Below, in pieces: positions 17,504 to 27,026 of a DNA stretch of 34,083 bases (position 1 is its first letter; every line of letters starts with the position of its first letter). Made by a program: the position numbers and the translations under genes. This stretch comes from Candidatus Hodarchaeota archaeon (GTDB lineage: Archaea > Asgardarchaeota > Heimdallarchaeia > Hodarchaeales > YT1-039). The DNA lies in the NCBI GenBank assembly GCA_016840025.1, contig JAEOTF010000059.1, positions 1 through 34,083 on the forward strand. The letters run 5' to 3'. The notes under the pieces are model-generated. The model was not told where the DNA came from. It saw only the letters and a program-made list of their open reading frames with translations, and ran no database searches.

Positions 17504-19552
17504 TCAAATATATTGGGCTATCCACGCTTCAATTTTGTTTATTCTATCGATTATGTGTCTGGGTTCACCGTTTCTAGACAGTTCATGCCCATCTCTAGGA
17601 TACCGTACAAATTCGACAGTTTTATTATATCTTTTAGCTGCCCAAAATAGCTGTTCAGCGCTTATTATTGGAGCTCTATAGTCATTATCTGAATGAATTA
17701 ATAACAAAGGAGTATTAAGATTCTTAATGTGTCTAAGTGGAGCATCATTCCATATATCTCCATATTGATCGATAAGGTCAACATCATACTCTTTCTCAAA
17801 CCATATTGGAATATCAGTCGTCATAGCGAATGCCATAAATTCATAAACTCCTCTTTGACTTACTGCAGCTTTAAAACGGTCAGTGTGTGTGACAAGCCAT
17901 GCTGTCATGTACCCCCCATAACTTCCTCCAGTAACAGCGACTTTTTTCGAGTCTAAAAAGGTGTATTTCTCTAATGCAGTATCTAATGCTTTAAGAATAT
18001 CCTTTTCGGGCATGTCACCCCAGTTCTTAAAAACAGCTGCTCTAAAATCGATTCCGTAGCCATCAGAACCTCTAGGGTTACAAAAAACAACAGCATAGCC
18101 TTTGGAGACTAGTACATTCCACTCATGCCAAAGTGTCATTTCATGAGGAGACCACATCACTGCGGGTCCCCCATGAATTTCCAATACAACAGGTAATTTG
18201 TCTTTACCATTGTGATTTGGTGGAAGTAATAACCATCCTTGAAATTTAACTCCATCTAGTTCATAAGTATAAGCTTCAACTTTCGCTGGTAAATGTGTTT
18301 GTAAATATGTCTTGTTTGCTTCTGTTATTCTTTCCTCATGCTTACCTGTTCCATCGCACCAAAAGATGTCAGCAGGAAATGAGGAGTGAGAAACCTCATA
18401 AGCAATTCTAGTTCTATTTTCAGATACGGAGAAAGAATTGATGGAGCGATCTTTATCAACAACTGTTTCTATAGCTCTTGTTTCGATGTTAATTTTGTTA
18501 ATAGTCACCCTACCATCTCTTGTTGATAAAAAAAACATGTGGTTATTGTTTATCCATTGTGATTGAGTTGAGGATCGGTCAAAACCTTCTGTGATACTGT
18601 GAAAATCATTTTTACCCGTTTTTAAGCCATATATGAAAATCTGGATGTTATCAAAAATTCCAACACTTTCTCTTCGTCCTTCCCACGAAAGATATTTTCC
18701 ATCAGGAGAAACCTGAAAATTTCCTACATCTCCGAACATTGTTCCTAATAATTGCGTTTCCTTTGGATTAGTTATATCTATTCTTACGATTTCTCGGTAT
18801 AAAGTAATAGCTGGATCATCTTTGACCTTTGATAAATATACGCACTGATCATCTAAACTAAAGACTCCAAGCCCATAATGATAACCCCACTCACCTAAGT
18901 GAGTGATTTTTTTATCATCAGTACTTCCATTACTCTTTGGGAGAGAGACAGGAAGGATAAATGGTTGCATATATCTACTTTCTAAGTAACTAGTCCCTTC
19001 TCGACAGTATGCTTCCGTGATAACTCTTGGATCCACATTTAAAGATTTATTTTGTTCCTTTCCAGCCTTATATGCCTTATACGCAACTGGATCTAAAATA
19101 AATGAAGGTTTTTCTTCTACTTCAGATCTTAATATTTGTTGAAGTTCCTGCTTGTCTACAGCAGCAACGACATGAATATGATTACTATCATGACTCCAAT
19201 TGAAACTATTTACACCTACAGGAAAATCAGTAAGTTGAAACGCTTCTCCACCCGACATTAACATAATATAAACTTGCATTCCCTTTTCAGATCTTGAAGA
19301 GAGGAATGCTAAATATTTTCCACATGGAGAGAACTTAGGCGCTGTATCCATGTGAGTTCCGCCAGTAAATTGGCGATAAATTTTTTCTCCCTTTATTTTG
19401 AGATAAAGTGGCGCCTTATAGGCGTTTTTTTCATCTTTAACGCCTTTAATCGCAAAAATTAATTGCGTACCATCTGGAGAAAGAGTAGGGTTATTCGGAA
19501 ATCGCAATTTGATAAAATCTTCGGCTTTGAATTCTTCTTGTGCTTTATTCAA
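17504..19552 (-). CDS. S9 family serine peptidase (acylaminoacyl-peptidase/prolyl oligopeptidase type)
   Basis: A 682-residue enzyme. The first ~420 residues form a beta-propeller with repeated blade motifs such as LSPDGTQLIFAI, FSPCGKYLAFLSS and VSPDGKYLSWEG; the C-terminal ~250 residues are an alpha/beta hydrolase. The catalytic triad is visible: S544 in GGSYGGYM, D624 in HSDNDYRAP and H656 in RDGHEL. The oxyanion segment EIHGGPAV is also present. The family cleaves acyl-amino acids or dipeptides from short peptides admitted through the propeller. No signal peptide, so intracellular peptide recycling is likely. Start TTG directly follows an in-frame TAG, and GAGGAT lies about 8 nt upstream as a ribosome binding site. 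It converges with the interrupted kinase (29 nt between them). Confidence 0.94.
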   Translation of the reverse strand: MNKAQEEFKAEDFIKLRFPNNPTLSPDGTQLIFAIKGVKDEKNAYKAPLYLKIKGEKIYRQFTGGTHMDTAPKFSPCGKYLAFLSSRSEKGMQVYIMLMSGGEAFQLTDFPVGVNSFNWSHDSNHIHVVAAVDKQELQQILRSEVEEKPSFILDPVAYKAYKAGKEQNKSLNVDPRVITEAYCREGTSYLESRYMQPFILPVSLPKSNGSTDDKKITHLGEWGYHYGLGVFSLDDQCVYLSKVKDDPAITLYREIVRIDITNPKETQLLGTMFGDVGNFQVSPDGKYLSWEGRRESVGIFDNIQIFIYGLKTGKNDFHSITEGFDRSSTQSQWINNNHMFFLSTRDGRVTINKINIETRAIETVVDKDRSINSFSVSENRTRIAYEVSHSSFPADIFWCDGTGKHEERITEANKTYLQTHLPAKVEAYTYELDGVKFQGWLLLPPNHNGKDKLPVVLEIHGGPAVMWSPHEMTLWHEWNVLVSKGYAVVFCNPRGSDGYGIDFRAAVFKNWGDMPEKDILKALDTALEKYTFLDSKKVAVTGGSYGGYMTAWLVTHTDRFKAAVSQRGVYEFMAFAMTTDIPIWFEKEYDVDLIDQYGDIWNDAPLRHIKNLNTPLLLIHSDNDYRAPIISAEQLFWAAKRYNKTVEFVRYPRDGHELSRNGEPRHIIDRINKIEAWIAQYI

Positions 19553-19656
19553 CTAAAACAATCCTCAATTGAGCAAATTCTTGATAAACCAAACTATTTC
19601 AATCATTACTTAATGAATTTAATTGGATTTAGAGTCACACTCAATGGGCTGATAGA

Positions 19657-20205
19657 ATGTCAACTTCTTGGGAACAATTAGAAGCAGATTGCAGAAATTG
19701 TAAGAACTGTCTACTTTCACAAACTCGCCAAAATGTTGTATTTGGATCTGGTCCTAGTGATGCAGAGCTCATGCTCCTCGGTGAAGCGCCAGGCCATGAG
19801 GAAGATAAGACCGGCCTACCTTTCGTTGGTGCTGCAGGCAAGATTCTAACTAAAATTCTCGAGGAAGTAGGTATTGATCGAAAAAAGGTTTATATTACGT
19901 CTGTCATTAAATGTCGTCCTCCTAATAATCGCAAACCAAAAATAGACGAATTGAATAGCTGTAGGTATTGGACAGATTCCCAAATTGACTGTATTAAACC
20001 GAAATTAATTGTTTTAATGGGAAATGTGGCAATGAATGCACGATTAGGTAAAGTGGGGATAAATCGTTATCATGGGACTGTCGAAAAAAGATCCAATCAT
20101 CGTTATTTAATTACTTTTCATCCTGCTGCCGTTCTCTACAATCCAAAGCTTGAAGGCAAAATCTTTGACGATTTTCGGTTAATTAGAACAGCAATTCGCT
20201 ACTAA
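19657..20205 (+). CDS. Uracil-DNA glycosylase, family 4 (Fe-S)
   Basis: A 182-residue DNA repair enzyme that removes uracil from deaminated cytosine. Family 4 hallmarks are present: the 4Fe-4S cysteines C15, C18, C86 and C102 (CKNCLL, KCRPP, NSCRYW), the active-site loop GEAPGHEED beginning at residue 42, and the HPAA motif at 155-158. Length matches the family norm of about 190. The ATG start gives the usual N-terminus, a few residues before the cysteine pair; C12 and C112 are extra. It is divergent from the S9 peptidase gene and appears to be a single gene. Confidence 0.96.
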   Translation: MSTSWEQLEADCRNCKNCLLSQTRQNVVFGSGPSDAELMLLGEAPGHEEDKTGLPFVGAAGKILTKILEEVGIDRKKVYITSVIKCRPPNNRKPKIDELNSCRYWTDSQIDCIKPKLIVLMGNVAMNARLGKVGINRYHGTVEKRSNHRYLITFHPAAVLYNPKLEGKIFDDFRLIRTAIRY

Positions 20206-20426
20206 GTTTGGTAAATATTGATTATTCATTTAGTAACAGGCTCCGGTACGGAATTTTTCTAAACTTAGCAGCGAATTTCTATTTTTCGATTGGTTAATAG
20301 GTTTATTACTAAAAACAGATCGTTGATGTGGGTTTAATATAGCAGCAAAAACATAGGTGGTTTATCACAGCTGAAATGTATATCTCATGGTAAATTTGAT
20401 ATATGTAATAAAATGCAGAAAAGACT

Positions 20427-20436
20427 TTTTATATAT
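20427..20436 (+). promoter_or_regulatory. TATA box with purine-rich BRE-like element
   Basis: CTTTTTATATATG preceded by GCAGAAAAGA. The centre is about 25 nt before the GTG at 20457, the spacing of a leaderless archaeal message; this is the clearest promoter in the window. Confidence 0.6.
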
Positions 20437-20456
20437 GTTGTTAAGTACTTACTATA

Positions 20457-20897
20457 GTGGTAACCAATATGACATATAAAGGAATTAATTCACCTTTCTT
20501 TTCAGATACTTATCGACCGCTTGAACTTCTACTTATAAAAATTGATCCTTATCAGAATGATCTTATTTTTACACTTGAAAACGAAAAGATACAGTATAAT
20601 GTTCGTTTTCTCAATAATGACGACGAAATAGCTTCTTTATTTCAGAAGCACACCAATTTCGATGACCTACAACCTGATTTCCTTGTACTCGATCTAAGTC
20701 AGCCTATGAAAGAAAATGCGAAACTTTTGGCTAGAATAAAACAAACTCCTTCCCTTCAGGACATACCTCTGATATTATTAGTTCGCTCTGAAGCTCAAGC
20801 TGAGGTATTCCAAAGGTATGGTCTTCATGCAGATGCCTATATTCCTAAATCACTTGTTTCAAAACAAATTGTTCCTGGAGTGGCGTCAGTTGCCTAA
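20457..20897 (+). CDS. Receiver-like (response regulator) protein, single domain
   Basis: A 146-residue protein with the receiver fold pattern: first strand ELLLIKIDPYQND (where functional receivers have VEDxP), phospho-acceptor D79 in DFLVLDLSQP, the strand PLILLVRS with Ser in place of the usual Thr/Ser switch, and conserved Lys131 in YIPKS. The acidic pair that binds Mg is incomplete: only D30 remains, with Lys28 and Ile29 at the neighbouring positions. It has no output domain. It may be phosphorylated weakly or act as a pseudo-receiver. GTG 20457 agrees with the TATA box; an ATG four codons later is an alternative. The nearest kinase gene is the interrupted one at 16239. Spacing to the ABC cassette is 78 nt on the same strand, so co-transcription is possible. 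Confidence 0.8.
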   Translation: MVTNMTYKGINSPFFSDTYRPLELLLIKIDPYQNDLIFTLENEKIQYNVRFLNNDDEIASLFQKHTNFDDLQPDFLVLDLSQPMKENAKLLARIKQTPSLQDIPLILLVRSEAQAEVFQRYGLHADAYIPKSLVSKQIVPGVASVA

Positions 20898-20975
20898 TAT
20901 TTATCCCCATTCTTCTCTGTTTCTTCACCTTTCAGATATTGTTTGTGTGAACATTATAAGATTATTTAATAGGAA

Positions 20976-23900
20976 ATGGTAGCTATGAATTATATTTTTA
21001 AGCACACTATTCATGTTCTAAGTAGTCGGAAATGGAAATTTTTCTTAACTGCGGTAGCTATTGCTTTAGGTATTTCCCTAATTGTGCAAACACAGATTAT
21101 TGTCGATACATTCGAACGTAACTATAAAGAAATTGCTCTCGACCATTATGGCAATACGGATATCATTGTTTATCATTTAGAAGATATTTATTTTGAACAA
21201 GATGTCTACGATAAACTTATTCAATCATTTGACTCGGATTTTCAGGGTATTTTTCCTCAGATCAGACATTCAACAACTGTGTACCATCCCTCTGAGGGAC
21301 AGTTCGAGCAAGGAGTAAATCTTGAAACGATAGGCTCTGAGTTCGATAGTAACTTTTGGGGAGGAATTTTCTCAGAACTTACTGGAGAAAAACTTGATGT
21401 AACTTCATTAACAGCTAATGAGACAATAATTTCGGAAGAACTAGCTGATTTACTTAAAGCTAATGTAGGAGATATTCTTTCTATTAATTTGCTAGATGAA
21501 GAAGGAAACTCAATTCCATATACTGTTACAGTTAATGACATCTTCAGTTATAAGGGATATGGCAAAGCATTTTCTGCATTCAATTCCAAACGTGTTTTTC
21601 TAAATCATCAAGCAATTCAACCCTTAATTCAAGCTAACCTAACTCGACCGATCACTAGAATATTAGTAGGGATTGAAGATCATGAAGAAAAACCTTTTTT
21701 GGGACGTGAACTTACTGATAACGCCAAAGGCCAGATCGAGCAGATAATTAATGAAGAATTAATTGGTGTTTGGACCTGGCGTGAGGATGACCGGGAAGCA
21801 CTCGAAGAAGGTATGGCGGGAATTGGGAGCATTTTCAATCTATTTGGGTTTGTAGTTATTCTCTCTGGATTACTTCTTATCATAAACATTCAATTGATGA
21901 ATATAGAGGAGCAAAAGCAACAATTAGGGATTTTAAGGGCGGTAGGTGCTAAAAAACGAGATATTATGACATCAAAAGCGTTAGAAACTATTTTGTTAGG
22001 AATCACAGCTGGTTTTCTTGGACTAATTCTAGGAATGGGCATTGCAGTATTGTTTAATGCTGTTACCCGAGATTTATTAGAATCTTGGGGCAATCCTGCG
22101 ATAGAACGTTCAATTTTTGATGTTGTAGTCAATACCAATACTTTAACCCTCTCTTTAATGTGGGCAGTAGGACTAGCTATTATTACCGGAATGATGCCTG
22201 CTCTTCGAGCCCGGGGTATATCGATTGTTGAAATTATTCGTGGAAATGGACAATCTAAAACTGTTTCTTATAATAACAAGAAACCTATCTGGCCTTTGAT
22301 TATTGGTGGTTTAATTATCATCTTAGCCCTGAATACCTTGATTACTCTAATATTTCAAGATCATCCTTTCTATTCTCCTGAGGGCTATCGAAACATTGAG
22401 ACCTATGCTGCTGACAATCTTCAAGCACTCGTCATGTTTGCAGTGGGACTTATTTTCATAAGTTTTCGCTATAAATCAAGATCACGCCTATTACTTACTA
22501 TAGGTGGTCTTCTTATGATATTTATCACTGTTTTTGGCTTTCAAGTCGCAGTGAAATGGATTGAAGAAGGCGGTAATGGCAATAGGCTCGTGATAATTGG
22601 ATTACTAAGTGCAGTAGCGGGAGCAACTATTGTTATTGGGGCTAATTTAGATGCATTGACAGCTGGGCTGAGAAAACTCTTATCATTTTATGCACCAACT
22701 CGTTCAACAGGTCTTGTAGCAACGAGGTACATTAATTCTCGTAAAACTCGGGCGGTACTCACCTTTGCAACCTTCGCAATAGTTCTTTCTCTAAGCTCAC
22801 TCATGAATACTTTCGCTTACTCCCAAACATATGGCACAGAAACATCTCTTCAGAATTACCTCATGGATGTTTCAATGGTGGTTGAATCAGAGCTACCAAT
22901 GAACCTTACAACCCTAGACTATCCATCTATACTTCAAAGCCGCTTTGATACGGAGATTGAACAAATGTATCCCTTAGCAACTGCTTATGCTTTAGGTTAT
23001 CATTCTGATGTTGCCTCACTTAATACTAACGAGGATTTATTTGCTTGTAAATTGGTGGCGTTTGATTTTGAAACATATCGAGACAATGATGGTGAGGTAC
23101 TTTTCCCATTCCTGTTTTGGGATCTAGTTCCCTTCTACTCACAAGTAATACCTATTGAGAGAAATTCAAACGATGAGGCAACACGAAAAGAAGCTATTAA
23201 TTTTTGGGAGGTTTTTCTTTCAGGACAGAAACTCCATAGAGAGACCCTCCTACCTGTGGATTCTACAGATCCTAATGGATTACCTATGTGCATAGGGTGG
23301 TTATGGGGAGTTCCTGCTGGTGATATTGTAACTTTTCCCCTAAAAAATGGCAGTTTACTCGAAATGATATATGCAGCTGATGTTAGCTATTTCCCCTCTT
23401 TCTATCTCCATATCAACGAGTATGTAAGCGGAGTTATCCTTAGTGATACTATTGCGTCCCAATTAGGTATGGCTTATGGTTATGGGGTGAGAGAATTCTT
23501 TGTTGAAACCTATCATGGGTTTGATAATGACAAGAACGATGCCCTTGGTCAAGAGATTGAGGAATTCTCCAATAAGCAGGGCGCTGATACTCTCCGGTCT
23601 CTGGCGAACGATCAAATGTATGGAATTACTACAAACAATATTTGGGAAGTTCTTTTCCATGACTATAAAACGAATGCTGAAGCTCTAAGTTTGATAGAGA
23701 TTTTCATAGGCATGGGTTTAGTGATTGGTGTAATGGGTCTTCTAATTGTGTCTCACCGTTCAGTTAAAGAACGGAAACGTGAGATAGGGATGCTTCGATC
23801 CATTGGTTTTTCTAAAAAGGCGGTTTCCTTAGCTGTAATACTAGAATTACTATTCCTGGGGCTTCTAGGCTTTATAGTTGGATTCTTAGTAGGTAATTAT

Positions 23901-24068
23901 CTGGCCTGGGTTATAATAGACCTAAATGGCTGGGAATTAGTAATTCCATGGATGAATGTTGCACAGTATGGGCTTTTCATTATGGGTTCAGTCTTTATTG
24001 CTGCACTGATTCCAAGTTGGTTGGCTGCTCGCATTCCTCCGAGTGAAGCTCTACGTTACAGTGGTTAG
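20976..24068 (+). CDS. ABC transporter permease, two-unit FtsX/MacB type (permease A of cassette 2)
   Basis: A 1030-residue membrane protein with twelve likely helices: one at 21-43, then an extracytoplasmic domain to about 283, three helices (285-410) with EEQKQQLGILRAVGAKK, four linker helices (438-558), another unit start TRAVLTFATF (591-612), a second outer domain to about 900, and three final helices (905-1015) with KERKREIGMLRSIGF. Thus one chain holds two FtsX-type units and may act as a pseudo-dimer. The outer domains are MacB-PCD-like. The tail IPPSEALRYSG matches the other two permeases. The frame begins at ATG 20976, but ATG 20985 has AGGA at a better distance and aligns with the paralogue's start. 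First gene of the complete cassette. Confidence 0.94.
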   Translation: MVAMNYIFKHTIHVLSSRKWKFFLTAVAIALGISLIVQTQIIVDTFERNYKEIALDHYGNTDIIVYHLEDIYFEQDVYDKLIQSFDSDFQGIFPQIRHSTTVYHPSEGQFEQGVNLETIGSEFDSNFWGGIFSELTGEKLDVTSLTANETIISEELADLLKANVGDILSINLLDEEGNSIPYTVTVNDIFSYKGYGKAFSAFNSKRVFLNHQAIQPLIQANLTRPITRILVGIEDHEEKPFLGRELTDNAKGQIEQIINEELIGVWTWREDDREALEEGMAGIGSIFNLFGFVVILSGLLLIINIQLMNIEEQKQQLGILRAVGAKKRDIMTSKALETILLGITAGFLGLILGMGIAVLFNAVTRDLLESWGNPAIERSIFDVVVNTNTLTLSLMWAVGLAIITGMMPALRARGISIVEIIRGNGQSKTVSYNNKKPIWPLIIGGLIIILALNTLITLIFQDHPFYSPEGYRNIETYAADNLQALVMFAVGLIFISFRYKSRSRLLLTIGGLLMIFITVFGFQVAVKWIEEGGNGNRLVIIGLLSAVAGATIVIGANLDALTAGLRKLLSFYAPTRSTGLVATRYINSRKTRAVLTFATFAIVLSLSSLMNTFAYSQTYGTETSLQNYLMDVSMVVESELPMNLTTLDYPSILQSRFDTEIEQMYPLATAYALGYHSDVASLNTNEDLFACKLVAFDFETYRDNDGEVLFPFLFWDLVPFYSQVIPIERNSNDEATRKEAINFWEVFLSGQKLHRETLLPVDSTDPNGLPMCIGWLWGVPAGDIVTFPLKNGSLLEMIYAADVSYFPSFYLHINEYVSGVILSDTIASQLGMAYGYGVREFFVETYHGFDNDKNDALGQEIEEFSNKQGADTLRSLANDQMYGITTNNIWEVLFHDYKTNAEALSLIEIFIGMGLVIGVMGLLIVSHRSVKERKREIGMLRSIGFSKKAVSLAVILELLFLGLLGFIVGFLVGNYLAWVIIDLNGWELVIPWMNVAQYGLFIMGSVFIAALIPSWLAARIPPSEALRYSG

Positions 24069-24142
24069 GAGGACTACAAACAATTGTACCAATGTACTCT
24101 TAAGGATACAAAGTTAAAAATTAGCTTGTTTGGTGATGATAA

Positions 24143-24826
24143 ATGACCGATGATATCTTAGTAATAGAAAGTCTTCACAAAATTTATGGTAAAGGCACGC
24201 CCAACGAAGTTCATGCTTTACAAGGAGTCAATCTTCACATTAAACGAGGGGAAATGGTCGCTATAATGGGTCCATCTGGCTGTGGAAAGACTACTTTGCT
24301 TAATATAATCGGTGGCCTTGATGTTCCTACCTATGGATTAGTCAAAATCAATGGAGTGGACATCTCAACGTTTTCAGATGCAGAAATGACCGCATTTCGT
24401 CGAGACAATGTTGGATATGTCTTTCAATTGTTCAACCTTTTTGATTACATGTCTGCCCAAGAAAATGTCATGATTCCATTACTTAGCCAAGGAAAGAGCT
24501 ATTCTGAAGCAACTCGTCAAGCAACGATGATTTTACGGGAAGTAGGTCTAGGTGATAGAGTATATCACAAACCTACTGAATTATCAGGTGGACAACAACA
24601 ACGTGTAGCAATCTCCCGCGCATTAGTCACTCGACCCGCAATAATTCTTGGTGATGAACCTACGGGAGATTTAGATTCTGTGACATCTGAAGATATCCTA
24701 GAAATGTTCAGACGTGTCAATCTAGACAATGAGCAAACTTTGATCATTGTTACTCACTCCAAGTGGATCGGGGAACAATGTGATCGGATTATTAGGCTTT
24801 ATGATGGAGAAGTTATGGAACAGTGA
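24143..24826 (+). CDS. ABC transporter ATPase, MacB/LolD type (plain subunit, cassette 2)
   Basis: A 227-residue ATPase closely similar to the one at 1781. Walker A GPSGCGKTT at residues 43-51, Q-loop in VFQLFN, signature LSGGQQQR at 147-154, Walker B ILGDEPTGDLD with D171-E172, and H-loop in VTHSKW. It shares with its paralogue the Gly before the Walker B Asp and the lead HKIYxxGTPNEVxAL. GGTGATGA just upstream is a good Shine-Dalgarno for the ATG. Its TGA overlaps the GTG start of the next gene by four bases (GTGA), so the two ATPases are translationally coupled and probably made in equal amounts. Confidence 0.95.
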   Translation: MTDDILVIESLHKIYGKGTPNEVHALQGVNLHIKRGEMVAIMGPSGCGKTTLLNIIGGLDVPTYGLVKINGVDISTFSDAEMTAFRRDNVGYVFQLFNLFDYMSAQENVMIPLLSQGKSYSEATRQATMILREVGLGDRVYHKPTELSGGQQQRVAISRALVTRPAIILGDEPTGDLDSVTSEDILEMFRRVNLDNEQTLIIVTHSKWIGEQCDRIIRLYDGEVMEQ

Positions 24827-26820
24827 TAAAAGTGACAGTAGAAAATACACACTCTGGAGATTTAATGGTTGGTTTTATAATCGACAAATTAGATCGTACA
24901 GCGAATCAGAAATTTCAGAAAGACCTTCAAAACACTCTAAAAAAAATAGAAACCGAAAAAAGAAATAGAATAATAGATCTGGTGTATAACTCACTTAAAT
25001 TCGTTCTAAAACCAGTTTCTTTTACATATCGAAACCTTGTCAAAAAACCAATCATTTTAATACTCCATCTTATTTTACGAAGTCGTTATGACCAAAGAGC
25101 TAAGAAAAAAATAAATTCAGAGAACGCTTCTATAGCAGTTAGTGAATTTAATACTTTTATGATTGGTACTAGCCAATGTAAGTATCAATACTTTGATGAA
25201 TTAAATAAGAGAACCAGTGCAGAACAAACTATTCATAAAATGTACCAGAATTATATGAAAAGAGTAGAAAAACGTCTTCAATCACGAAATAAAAGAAATC
25301 GTTCTGAACTGGAAGCACATAAAACTCTAGCTAAATTCCTCAAAACCTTACCTAACTGCTCAGCTGATCCTCAAGAACTAATAACTAAAGAGAACCAACA
25401 AATGGTAAATTATATTCAGAACACCATTTCTTCGATTATTAATCATTCTGGGATCATATTTTGGTCATTTGATAAAACTGGAGATGAACGCCTTGTTATC
25501 TATGACGGGATATATCAACGTCAATACACGCCAAACATAGATGTAGCTGCCACTCATGCTTTTGATGAGCTTTTAATACTAAATTTTGCTCGTCCATTTT
25601 TGAAATCCTTAGCTCAGTTATCGAAAGACATCAGTATTCGCGTAAATCAAGTACTACTATCTCTTGATGGTTCTACTGAACTATTAATTCCTAATTCTGA
25701 ATTAGCTTCTGAAGCTTTTCGGATTATAATTGGAGACCTAGTCGGGGGTATCGACGCCCTTCGTACTATGATTCGCCAAGTTACTCGCATTCAAGAGATT
25801 CATCTTGCAGCAAAAAACGAGCTAAAACTCTTATCCGAGTTTGGTTCTGAGCTTAAAGTGGAATTTAATCATATTGAACAATATGCTCAGCTAATAAATG
25901 AGCTTCATGAAGATATAGAGACATTAAAGAAGCTACAAGTACATTTTAGAAATCTTGACCGAGAGATTCAGAGTGGAAAAATCAAAGTCGATCAAGATAA
26001 ATTTCATAAGGCTGTTATAGAACTCCCAATCCAGCTAAGAGAAGCGAAAATATGGGCGAATCGCTTTAATGATATCGCTTATCTGACTCCTGAATCTGGT
26101 GGGGTTGCTCTTGAGTCAGGACATGTTGTTCTTGATCATACACATGAAGAAGACACAATAGTGGAAGCAGTAGGACTTTATAAAACATATCACCCCTCTC
26201 AAAGTACTGTGTATGCTTTACGAGGAGCTAATCTCAAAGTTAAACGTGGAGAATTTATCGCTGTAGTCGGTCCATCGGGTACTGGGAAAACAACTTTGAT
26301 TAACATTATGGCAGGTTTAGATGTCCCTGATCGGGGTAAAGCCTTTTTACAAGGTCGAGATATCTCTCGTATGAATGATAATGCGTTATCGGATTTTCGA
26401 CGAAGGAATATTGGCTTTGTTTTTCAACAATATGTATTAGATCCAAGACTCACTGTTTATGAGAATGTTGCACTACCTGCAAAGATGGTGGGCGATACAA
26501 AGAATTTGAAGCAGCGAGTTCATGAGATTCTTGACAGCGTAGGCTTATCAGAATATGTTACACAAATACCCACGAAATTGTCGGGCGGGCAGATGCAGAG
26601 GGTCATTATTGCACGAGCTTGTATTAATGATCCTTTAGTGGTTTTTGCAGATGAACCTACTGGTGATTTAGATAGTGAGACTGGAAAACAAATCATGAAA
26701 AACTTTCGGAAACTTTGTGATGAGAAAAGCATTACTATCGTATTAGTGACTCATGATCGAGAGATGGCAGCATTTGCAGATCGAATTGTTCGGATGAAAG
26801 ATGGAAAAGTCATAGTTTAA
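24823..26820 (+). CDS. ABC ATPase with a long helical N-terminal domain (cassette 2)
   Basis: A 665-residue paralogue of the protein at 2484. Residues 1 to about 440 are helical and basic to mixed in charge, with a more hydrophobic stretch at about 55-88 (two short segments, KFVLKPVSF and KPIILILHLILRS) that could lie on the membrane. The ATPase domain has Walker A GPSGTGKTT at 483-491, Q535, signature LSGGQMQR at 586-593, Walker B FADEPTGDLD with D610-E611, and an H-loop in VTHDRE. Landmarks shared with the paralogue are GFIIDKLDR (residues 17-25) and DERLVIY (221-227). The GTG start overlaps the preceding stop; an ATG at residue 15 (before VGFIIDKLDR) is an alternative. The extension is conserved between cassettes in place but has diverged strongly in sequence. 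Confidence 0.92.
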   Translation: MIKVTVENTHSGDLMVGFIIDKLDRTANQKFQKDLQNTLKKIETEKRNRIIDLVYNSLKFVLKPVSFTYRNLVKKPIILILHLILRSRYDQRAKKKINSENASIAVSEFNTFMIGTSQCKYQYFDELNKRTSAEQTIHKMYQNYMKRVEKRLQSRNKRNRSELEAHKTLAKFLKTLPNCSADPQELITKENQQMVNYIQNTISSIINHSGIIFWSFDKTGDERLVIYDGIYQRQYTPNIDVAATHAFDELLILNFARPFLKSLAQLSKDISIRVNQVLLSLDGSTELLIPNSELASEAFRIIIGDLVGGIDALRTMIRQVTRIQEIHLAAKNELKLLSEFGSELKVEFNHIEQYAQLINELHEDIETLKKLQVHFRNLDREIQSGKIKVDQDKFHKAVIELPIQLREAKIWANRFNDIAYLTPESGGVALESGHVVLDHTHEEDTIVEAVGLYKTYHPSQSTVYALRGANLKVKRGEFIAVVGPSGTGKTTLINIMAGLDVPDRGKAFLQGRDISRMNDNALSDFRRRNIGFVFQQYVLDPRLTVYENVALPAKMVGDTKNLKQRVHEILDSVGLSEYVTQIPTKLSGGQMQRVIIARACINDPLVVFADEPTGDLDSETGKQIMKNFRKLCDEKSITIVLVTHDREMAAFADRIVRMKDGKVIV

Positions 26821-26831
26821 TGAATTTTGAT

Positions 26832-26870
26832 ATGATAGGTGTATTTCTTGAAAATTGGGAATCCTATCAT
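26832..26870. repeat. 8-bp inverted repeat between the ATPase and the second permease
   Basis: ATGATAGG at 26832-26839 and CCTATCAT at 26863-26870 are perfect inverted copies with a 23-nt spacer, starting 11 nt after the ATPase stop. It may be an mRNA hairpin that tunes expression of the second permease, or an operator; chance is possible. Confidence 0.3.
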
Positions 26871-27013
26871 TAAAACCGAAGTGATAGAAAGCTTATGTAC
26901 CAAATATTAAATAATATGAATCATAATTAATTCATAAATGACGAGATATCTCAATAACTCCAACCCCCGTCCTAATAAAAGTAGTTGTATCAAATAATTT
27001 ATAATTATGAGTT

Positions 27014-27021
27014 GGTGGTGA
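27014..27021 (+). promoter_or_regulatory. Shine-Dalgarno GGTGGTGA deciding the start of the second permease
   Basis: GGTGGTGA is one base from the consensus GGAGGTGA and lies 5 nt before the TTG at 27027. This favours TTG 27027 over the upstream TTG 26985. Confidence 0.55.
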
Positions 27022-27026
27022 AAAAA

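Noticed and set aside
20206..20456. A gene or RNA in the 251-bp gap before the receiver-like gene
   Set aside because: No open frame with protein-like composition and no stable fold was evident beyond the promoter at its right end.
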